Shown piece by piece: positions 58,862 through 64,000 of a stretch of 64,000 nucleotides of DNA. The notes under the pieces are model-generated. The model was not told where the DNA came from. It saw nothing but the letters and a program-made list of their open reading frames with translations, and searched no databases. Within the stretch, counting starts at the first letter, position 1. Every line of letters starts with the position of its first letter. Made by a program: the position numbers and the translations under genes. Origin of the DNA: Bradyrhizobium glycinis (GTDB taxonomy: Bacteria > Pseudomonadota > Alphaproteobacteria > Rhizobiales > Xanthobacteraceae); NCBI RefSeq assembly GCF_016031655.1, contig NZ_JACCHQ010000034.1, forward strand, positions 17,920-81,919, in the 5' to 3' direction.

Positions 58862-59320
58862 GCATTTCTGTCAAGCATCACCGCAGCCGATCTGGCAGCT
58901 GCGCTCTCCGGTGATCCCGAAGCTCTGGATGTTCATCTGTCCCTCGTTGAACGCGACGTCATCATCGACGGATGCCAGGTCAAGATTCACTGTGACTGCC
59001 TCACTGTCGACGGCAACGGACGCATACAGCCGTCGTCTCGCGGAATTCATGCGCGATGCAGTTGCCGATTACGCGATCGCGCGTTCCCAGCTCGCCAAGG
59101 CAAAGGCGCGCGACACCAAATTCAACAGCACCGAGGCCGTCACGGCGCTCGTCGAGCAGGCTCGCCGATCGTTTACAGACCTCGCTAAGACTGGCGAAGG
59201 CGGTGAGATGCTGCTCTTCCTGCTGGCGGAGCGGTTTCTCAAACTGCCGCAGGTCCTGTGCAAGATGGATCTGAAAATTGACTCACGCATGCACTATCAC
59301 GGTGCCGACGGCCATTTCGG
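58862..59320 (+). pseudogene. HamA (DUF1837) of a Hachiman-type defence system, broken
   Basis: The first frame reads SSITAADLAAALSGDPEALD, ERDVIIDGCQVKIHCDCLTV and breaks near 59030; the second continues RRLAEFMRDAVADYAIARSQ, EGGEMLLFLLAERFLKLPQV, LCKMDLK and HGADG. GE.LLF and KM.LK...GADG are DUF1837/HamA landmarks. The text stops making sense right after HGADG, so the nuclease C-terminal half is gone. GGAAGGGAGG upstream may be its ribosome site. Confidence 0.6.
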
Positions 59321-59329
59321 CGCCGAAGT

Positions 59330-59667
59330 ATTTGTCCGTCTATGTCGACGTTCTCAATATGCACCTAGTTGCATTAGGGCGGGAAGACCTCATCGATGGT
59401 GATGTCGATATAGGAACGCAGCTCGAGTTCGGCGTTTCTTCGCGGACCTTACTCCCGCTGATCGAGCTCGGATTATCGCGCGTGAGCGCTGTTGCGCTGT
59501 ACGAAAAGATCGCAAGAGATGACCTCAATAAGGAAGAATGCATTTCTTGGGTAAGAGAACGCGACGCTCAGTTCGAGGGCACGGACATTCCGGCCATCAT
59601 CCTGCGTGAGATTCGCGCCAAACTGCTGCCTGAGGGCAACGCAGGAGCTGCCACGTCAACATCCTAA
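59330..59667 (+). pseudogene. C-terminal piece of a helicase, probably HamB of the same defence system
   Basis: The frame reads LNMHLVALGREDLIDGDVDI, FGVSSRTLLPLIELGLSRVS, AVALYEKIARDDLNKEECIS and ILREIRAKLLPEG. This resembles the far C-terminal region of large superfamily 2 helicases that accompany DUF1837 proteins. The helicase motifs themselves are absent. A deletion that removed the end of hamA and most of hamB would give exactly this junction. Confidence 0.45.
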
Positions 59668-59686
59668 TATTGATTGGGAGATTTTT

Positions 59687-59979
59687 ATGGTCAAAAGGCC
59701 GGTTACAATGGCCCTCATCACTTCAGTAAGAAGGGAGATGCCGCCGGGTTTTTGAATGCAATGCTTCATAAGTATGATGTTGGAGACAAAGTCAGCGCGG
59801 GCGATGCCGAGGTACTGCTTGCAGCACTGGCGCTCCACCCGGATGCGACTACGAAGATGGGGATAGGCATCACTCACTTCAGCGTCAGGAGCGCGGACTT
59901 CGGCTCAAAATGCTTCTGGGCCAATCGTGTCGATGGAAGCAGCGAAAGGTTTTCATACAAGGCCTGTATCCGCGGTTAA
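59687..59979 (+). pseudogene. DUF3223 protein, one-base frameshift near the start
   Basis: ATG 59687 with GGGAG upstream reads MVKRPVTM and then loses frame; the other frame supplies GPHHFSKKGDAAGFLNAMLH, LLAALALHPDATTKMGIGIT and CFWANRVDGSSERFSYKACI. This is the DUF3223 pattern. A single missing base near 59710 (ATGGCC for ATCGGCC) explains it. The frame is otherwise open from a TTG at 59674. It follows the helicase piece by 20 bp and was probably in the same operon. Confidence 0.6.
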
Positions 59980-60419
59980 ACTATTGAATAGAGACCCTCC
60001 ATTTCGATCCAAGACCTGCCCGGTACTTCACTGTCCGTCTCTTTGCCGCCGGCATCTCGGATGCTCACCGCACTTTGCGGACCTACCAATAATTGTAGAT
60101 TGCCCACGGCTCACGATGTTCACGGCGCTCACCTCGCTGCTGACCAACAGAACCGTGTGGAAAGACGCCGCCATGACCGGCGAGATTTCCCCGCGTGGCC
60201 TGGTGCGTCGGCGGCATCAAAGAGAAAGGTGCTCTCGGCGGCCGCGGGGGGCTTGATGCGCGTCCTTCGACGACATTCCGAAGGGCGCCCCGCGACGCGC
60301 TGGAGCTCATCTGGCTCGAACGCGTCGATCAGGCCGCCGAAGCCGCTTTGGATCCACCGCGAAATGAGTCCGGTCCGAGGCCAACCTCGCCGCCGCGCGA
60401 TTTCGGCGCAGCGGGTCGG
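59980..60419. other. Gene-free spacer
   Basis: No gene recognised between the DUF3223 relic and higA, which converge here. Overlapping open frames on both strands are GC-driven shadows. Confidence 0.4.
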
Positions 60420-60740
60420 TTAGGCCGGCGTTTCCGTTATGAAATCGGTCGCCGGCACTAGGCAGCGAACCGCATCGGCCGCGCCGCCCAGTTTCTTTTC
60501 GGCGTCGAACAGATCGACAGCCATCTGCAGGTTCATCCACAATTTCGCCGACGTGCCGAGCGCCTTGCTCAGCAGGATCGCGGTCTCGGCGGTAATCGCC
60601 CGCTTGCCGTTGACGATTTCGTTGACGCGAAAGCGCGACACGCCCATCGCTTCCGCGAGTTGGTCCTGAGTGATTTCGCTCGGGGTGAGGAAATCCTCGC
60701 GGAGCACCTCACCCGGATTTGTCGGTCGTCGTTCGGTCAT
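60420..60740 (-). CDS. higA: HigA-family antitoxin (XRE, VapI-type)
   Basis: 106 residues from ATG 60740 (MTERRPTNPGEVLREDFLTP, the usual HigA start). The HTH ITQDQLAEAMGVSRFRVNEI and the tail SAKLWMNLQMAVDLFDAEKK are diagnostic. The antitoxin binds HigB and represses the operon. It starts 16 bp after higB ends, so toxin precedes antitoxin as in other hig operons. Confidence 0.9.
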   Translation of the reverse strand: MTERRPTNPGEVLREDFLTPSEITQDQLAEAMGVSRFRVNEIVNGKRAITAETAILLSKALGTSAKLWMNLQMAVDLFDAEKKLGGAADAVRCLVPATDFITETPA

Positions 60741-60756
60741 GTCGGCCTCGATGGTC

Positions 60757-61035
60757 TTAGCCAGTGTCTTCAAGCGCGATGTCGACAGCCTTCTCATGCT
60801 GCCATTGGAACGTCACCCACCACCGGCCTTCGGTGTTGCAGCAGAAGGTGGGCGGCGTAGTGTTGCGACGCTTTGCGATGCGTCCGTGTCCCGCAATTCG
60901 ACAGTCCTCGAGCTTGTCGGCTGCGAGCAGGATGTCGATTTGCCTGGCGGCTCTGGCTGCGACGCTTGCGGGCACATCCGTACGATGTCGGCCGCTGTAA
61001 ACGTCCTCTGTTCGCTGGTCTGCGAACGTATGCAT
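60757..61035 (-). CDS. higB: HigB-family toxin (RelE-type mRNA interferase)
   Basis: 92 residues from ATG 61035, with GAGGAGAAC just upstream. The fold pattern fits HigB: ARAARQIDILLAADKLEDCR, GRWWVTFQWQHEKAVDIALE. HigB cleaves mRNA at the ribosome. It forms an operon with higA. A longer open frame through this region is not needed, since this start has the best ribosome site. Confidence 0.85.
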   Translation of the reverse strand: MHTFADQRTEDVYSGRHRTDVPASVAARAARQIDILLAADKLEDCRIAGHGRIAKRRNTTPPTFCCNTEGRWWVTFQWQHEKAVDIALEDTG

Positions 61036-61768
61036 GGTAGTTCTCCTCGGAGATAGAGATCGATGCTGAGCTGGACGAAAAGGTCGTCCGGTTCGGGTCG
61101 ATCCCAGGAGGAGAAATCCCGGTTCTAACGCGGTAGCTGTGGATCGCGACGCGCACCGCGTCGTCGTCGCACGGGTATGCGCGGGTCCATTTGAAGACGA
61201 ACCTCTGGACGAGGCGGACGCGCTTTTCGATGGCTTGCTTGACAGCGAGCTCGATGCGCTGGACATCCGCCTCGGACAGATGCACGTGCTCGATCTCGTG
61301 GTGGAGACAAAAGTACAGGTCCGAATCTGGCTCCGCAGGAGCGTTTTCCGGGAAATCGTGATGTCCGGCGACGATGACCGGACTCGGCAGGATGCTCTTG
61401 CAGAGGTCGATGACCTCGTCGCGGATGGCATCGATCTTCTTGCGCGAAATGTACGCTTCGTCGATTTGCGCGTGCTCGCGCCAGAACGGCGTGGCTGCGG
61501 CACGGGCGACGCCGCAGACCTCGGCTTTTTCAGACACCAGCAGCGACGACGGCTTAATGTCGGAATGACTGATGGTCGACCAGAAGTGTTTCTTTCCCAG
61601 CGTTCCGTCGACGGTCAGCACCGCGATGAGCCGCGCCAAGTCGGCGGCGTGCCGGTGGTCGCGATCGTTGTGGCTGAGGAATACGGCGGCCTGGGTGGTC
61701 GGCGGGGAGACCGTCGTCTCCTCACTGAACAAAGCTATCTTTAAATCTGGCCGTATCCTGTCCGTCAT
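60794..61768 (-). CDS. Hypothetical protein upstream of higBA; C-terminus probably frameshifted
   Basis: From ATG 61768 (MTDRIRPDLKIALFSEETTV) the frame stays open to 60794, but its last 80-90 codons overlap higB in another frame and look like Arg/Ser-rich nonsense. Credible protein text runs to about 61140 (AAVFLSHNDRDHRHAADLAR, HAQIDEAYISRKKIDAIRDE, HHEIEHVHLSEADVQRIELA). Another frame offers SSWDRPEPDDLFVQLSIDLY as the native end. Family not recognised; AVFLSHNDRD could be a TIR-like start but is too little to claim. Confidence 0.4.
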   Translation of the reverse strand: MTDRIRPDLKIALFSEETTVSPPTTQAAVFLSHNDRDHRHAADLARLIAVLTVDGTLGKKHFWSTISHSDIKPSSLLVSEKAEVCGVARAAATPFWREHAQIDEAYISRKKIDAIRDEVIDLCKSILPSPVIVAGHHDFPENAPAEPDSDLYFCLHHEIEHVHLSEADVQRIELAVKQAIEKRVRLVQRFVFKWTRAYPCDDDAVRVAIHSYRVRTGISPPGIDPNRTTFSSSSASISISEENYHAYVRRPANRGRLQRPTSYGCARKRRSQSRQANRHPARSRQARGLSNCGTRTHRKASQHYAAHLLLQHRRPVVGDVPMAA

Positions 61769-61925
61769 GGTTCCAATATGTATCACATAGTGTGACATTT
61801 ACAAGAAGGTCCAGAAAATTCTCGGCGAGCCTGTTTCGATAGCACCAATGTGTCAGCAACCGGAAAATGACAATACAACAGAAATTACAACGGCTTGTGC
61901 AGGCTCGTCACTAAATTAGCGAAGT

Positions 61926-62069
61926 GGCGCGAAAGTAGTGCAATTATACGGCGTTAGATTAGTGTTTTCATACGACGCCAGATTATTGTAAATAAACGAC
62001 GCGAAAGTAGCGTAACCGAACAGCGCAAATCTAGTGTAATTGGACGACATGAAACTAGTGTGAGCCGAC
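61926..62069 (+). repeat. Six tandem 24-nt imperfect repeats upstream of a Fic gene
   Basis: Exact period of 24 nt with units at 61926, 61950, 61974, 61998, 62022 and 62046. Units tend to start GACGC or GGCG, have (C/G)TAGTGTAA in the middle and end in AC; weak further copies may flank on both sides. The array ends about 50 bp before the start of the Fic gene at 62122. There are no spacers, so it is not CRISPR. It may be an operator array or the end of a lost IS21-type element, whose termini also carry short repeats. Confidence 0.8.
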
Positions 62070-62121
62070 GTCATCAAATGCGTGGCGATGATCACCGCAA
62101 CCGCCCCTGGGAGAAAATCGC

Positions 62122-63837
62122 ATGGCGAGCCTCAACGAAAAACTCGCGGGCTCTCTGAGCAATCTGCGCGAACTCAGCAAAAACGGCGATAGGCGGGTCT
62201 TCAAACTCGCCGAGCTGGGTCGGGCCGACCGCGAACGGCTATCGGAAGCGGGATTTCTGAGCGAGATCATCCGAGGATGGGTCATGATGGTCCGTCCCGG
62301 CGAGAAGCCCGGCGACACGACCTCATGGTATTCGTCCTTCTGGCAGTTCTGCCGGGCGTACCTCGACGACCGGTTCGACAAGAACTGGGTGGTATCTCCC
62401 GAAGCTTCGATCGTCCTCCATGCGGAGAATTTGAACGTCCCGCCCCAGGTCGTCGTGCATTCGCCGGCCGCGAACAATCAACGGCTCGATCTGCTGCACA
62501 ACAATTCTCTGTACTTGCTCAGAGTGCCGAAGCTTCCAACGTCGACCGTCGAGGTCGCAGGTATGCGCGCCTTTTCGCAGGCGGACGCTTTATGCTTGGC
62601 TTCGCCCACGTTCTGGCAGAACAACAAGAACGACGTCATCGCCCTGCTCGGCTCGATCAGAGGCACCACCACGATCCTGAATGTCCTGTTGGCCGGAGGC
62701 TACGTGCTCGCGGCAGGCCGGTTGGCGGGTGCCTACAGGCTTCTGGGAAACGCGCGCGCAGCGGACGAAATCGTCGCCACCATGAAGCGCGCCGGACACG
62801 AAGTCCGGGAGGACGCCGATCCCTTCAAGAGCCCCATGACCACGCAGCTATCCGTCACCCGCCCGGTGTCTCCCATCGCGACCCGCGTGAAACTGATGTG
62901 GGCGGAGATGCGCGATAAGGTACTGCAGAACTTCGACGTCGAGCCCCGAAGGATCAACGATCGCGACGGATACCTGGCATCCATCGACGATCGGTACACC
63001 TCGGACGCGTACCATTCGTTGTCGATCGAGGGCTACACGGTCACCGAGCAACTCATCGAAAAGGTCCGACAGGGATCTTGGAATCCGGACGGCGACGCGG
63101 ACGACCGGCAGCAACGCGACGCGCTTGCCGCCAAGGGATATTGGGACGCGTTCCAACAAGTACGCGCCGCGGTCGCCCGCATTCTCGACGCCGAATCCGC
63201 GGAGGAAGTCGTCGAGCGCGAACACCTCAATTGGTATCGCGCTCTCTTTCAGCCGTCGTTGGCAGTCGGCATCGTCAAGCCGGAGAATATGGCGGGGTAC
63301 CGACAGCACTTTCTGCATATCCGCGGCTCCAGACACACGCCCGTGAACTGGGAAACCGTGCCGGACGCGATGGAATCGTTCTTCGAATGTCTGAATGCCG
63401 AACAAGATCCGCGCGTGCGCGCGATCCTTGGGCATTTCGTCTTCACGTTCATCCATCCCCTGCCCGACGGCAACGGGCGCACCGGCCGTTTCATCATGAA
63501 CTCGATGCTCGCGTCGGCGGGAATTCCCTGGACCATCGTTCCCGTCGACCGGCGCGACGAATACATGAGGGCGCTCGAGGATGCGAGCGGCGGCCTCGAC
63601 ATCGTGCCTTTCACGAAATTGGTGGTCGATTGCACTAAGCACGAGCCGCCGCCCCCCAGGCGGAGCAAGCCTGGCGAGACATTGGCCGAAGTCGACCTCA
63701 ATGTGCCGATTCCGAGGTCATCGCGCGCACCGTACCGAGTTGATGGCGCGCAGGGTTCCGAAATGATCGCGCGCGGCGTTCCGAGCATTCTCCGCGCAGC
63801 ATTCCGACTTGATCGCGCGCAGTTTCGGATGGTGTGA
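62122..63837 (+). CDS. Fic-family protein with AbiEi-like N-terminus, 3' end replaced by IS21
   Basis: 571 residues as read; native sequence ends near residue 526, where an IS21 terminus begins, and the last 45 residues are encoded by the element. The Fic core HPLPDGNGRTGRF is intact. Upstream, SLSIEG fits the class II inhibitory motif S-x-x-x-E-G, so activity is probably self-restrained. The N-terminal part (VFKLAELGRADRERLSEAGF, IIRGWVMMVRPGE) resembles the winged-helix AbiEi antitoxin domain seen in some Fic proteins. It may bind the 24-nt repeats just upstream and control itself; that is inference. Confidence 0.8.
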   Translation: MASLNEKLAGSLSNLRELSKNGDRRVFKLAELGRADRERLSEAGFLSEIIRGWVMMVRPGEKPGDTTSWYSSFWQFCRAYLDDRFDKNWVVSPEASIVLHAENLNVPPQVVVHSPAANNQRLDLLHNNSLYLLRVPKLPTSTVEVAGMRAFSQADALCLASPTFWQNNKNDVIALLGSIRGTTTILNVLLAGGYVLAAGRLAGAYRLLGNARAADEIVATMKRAGHEVREDADPFKSPMTTQLSVTRPVSPIATRVKLMWAEMRDKVLQNFDVEPRRINDRDGYLASIDDRYTSDAYHSLSIEGYTVTEQLIEKVRQGSWNPDGDADDRQQRDALAAKGYWDAFQQVRAAVARILDAESAEEVVEREHLNWYRALFQPSLAVGIVKPENMAGYRQHFLHIRGSRHTPVNWETVPDAMESFFECLNAEQDPRVRAILGHFVFTFIHPLPDGNGRTGRFIMNSMLASAGIPWTIVPVDRRDEYMRALEDASGGLDIVPFTKLVVDCTKHEPPPPRRSKPGETLAEVDLNVPIPRSSRAPYRVDGAQGSEMIARGVPSILRAAFRLDRAQFRMV

Positions 63838-64000
63838 GGCCTGATCGTTGGCCATTTCTCTGGCTGGAAGCAGCTTGGAGAATTGGATGCCGACGAGGAG
63901 GGTTATCATGCGCCAGGTGCGCGAGATTGTGAGATTGAGCCTTGAGGCTGGGCTCTCGACGCGCGTGGTTGGCGAGCGTGTAGGCGTCGGGCCGACGACG
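63702..64000 (+). mobile_element. IS21-family element, left end, runs out of the window
   Basis: The end starts TGTGCCGATTCCGAG at 63702. About five direct repeats with a 23-nt period follow (63718 to about 63832), each with GATCGCGCGCAG and (G)TTCCGA, as is typical for IS21 termini. The istA gene starts at 63888. The element has inserted in the 3' part of the Fic gene. Confidence 0.75.
63888..64000 (+). CDS. istA: IstA, IS21-family transposase, N-terminal part (cut by window end)
   Basis: ATG 63888 gives MPTRRVIMRQVREIVRLSLE and AGLSTRVVGERVGVG, the helix-turn-helix opening of IS21 IstA proteins. The remaining part lies beyond the window. GGAG lies about 10 bases upstream. Confidence 0.8.

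Noticed and set aside
60757..61503. Long 248-codon version of HigB
   Set aside because: The upstream 150 residues are Arg/Ser-rich shadow text; ATG 61035 has a strong ribosome site and normal HigB length.
61926..62069. CRISPR array
   Set aside because: Units are directly adjacent with no spacers and vary among themselves; no cas genes are present.

Overview
The window looks like part of a symbiosis or genomic island of a nodulating alphaproteobacterium, most likely Bradyrhizobium or a close relative. The reasons are an imp-type type VI secretion (T6SS) cluster, a clear TtsI (tts) box in front of a glycoside hydrolase 12 gene, a NopP-like effector, a NopM-like leucine-rich-repeat relic, a textbook NifA/sigma-54 promoter, a decayed queC and many broken insertion sequences (IS630, IS4, IS481, IS110, IS256, IS21). 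Everything is read from sequence and memory of families; no database search was run.

Layout. 1-15.6 kb: T6SS structural genes tssC(partial)-tssE-tssF-tssG, an IS630 copy plus a papain-like (AvrRpt2/C70-type) protease gene, then tagH-tssJ-tssK-tssL-tssM and a Ser/Thr kinase. A NifA upstream site (5908-5923) and a consensus sigma-54 promoter (5986-6002) sit in front of the second half. 15.6-22.9 kb: a repeat-built candidate effector, a short vgrG, hcp and a NopM/IS4 relic. 22.9-31 kb: a minus-strand operon of T6SS loading and cargo genes (DUF2169-pentapeptide, pentapeptide, PAAR-like DUF4150, needle-like protein, DUF3540, TPR-glycosyltransferase). 31.5-36 kb: a trehalose-6-phosphate synthase with an extra C-terminal module, a decayed protease paralogue and an M35-like metalloprotease carrying the same module. 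36-49 kb: decayed integrative-element genes, an outer membrane protein, a DUF3422 protein, and queC, yhcG, integrase and transposase pseudogenes. 49-54 kb: gene-poor DNA with two type III effector genes. 55-64 kb: a decayed defence and toxin-antitoxin zone (XRE/SecB-like, two Fic proteins, a Hachiman relic, HigBA, a six-copy 24-nt repeat array), ending in an IS21 element.

The most interesting observation is an apparently unnamed module of about 75 residues (pattern GW..G...PD.L...L....LP....P....I.G..Y.A, often followed by TPNNP.G.N). It occurs in three otherwise unrelated proteins: twice at the C-terminus of the 15609-17108 protein, once at the C-terminus of the trehalose-6-phosphate synthase, and once near the N-terminus of the metalloprotease. 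With the AvrRpt2-like protease and its relic, this suggests a family of modular exported effectors embedded in a T6SS locus that may be switched on by NifA inside nodules. Secretion route (T6SS or T3SS) is not shown by the sequence.
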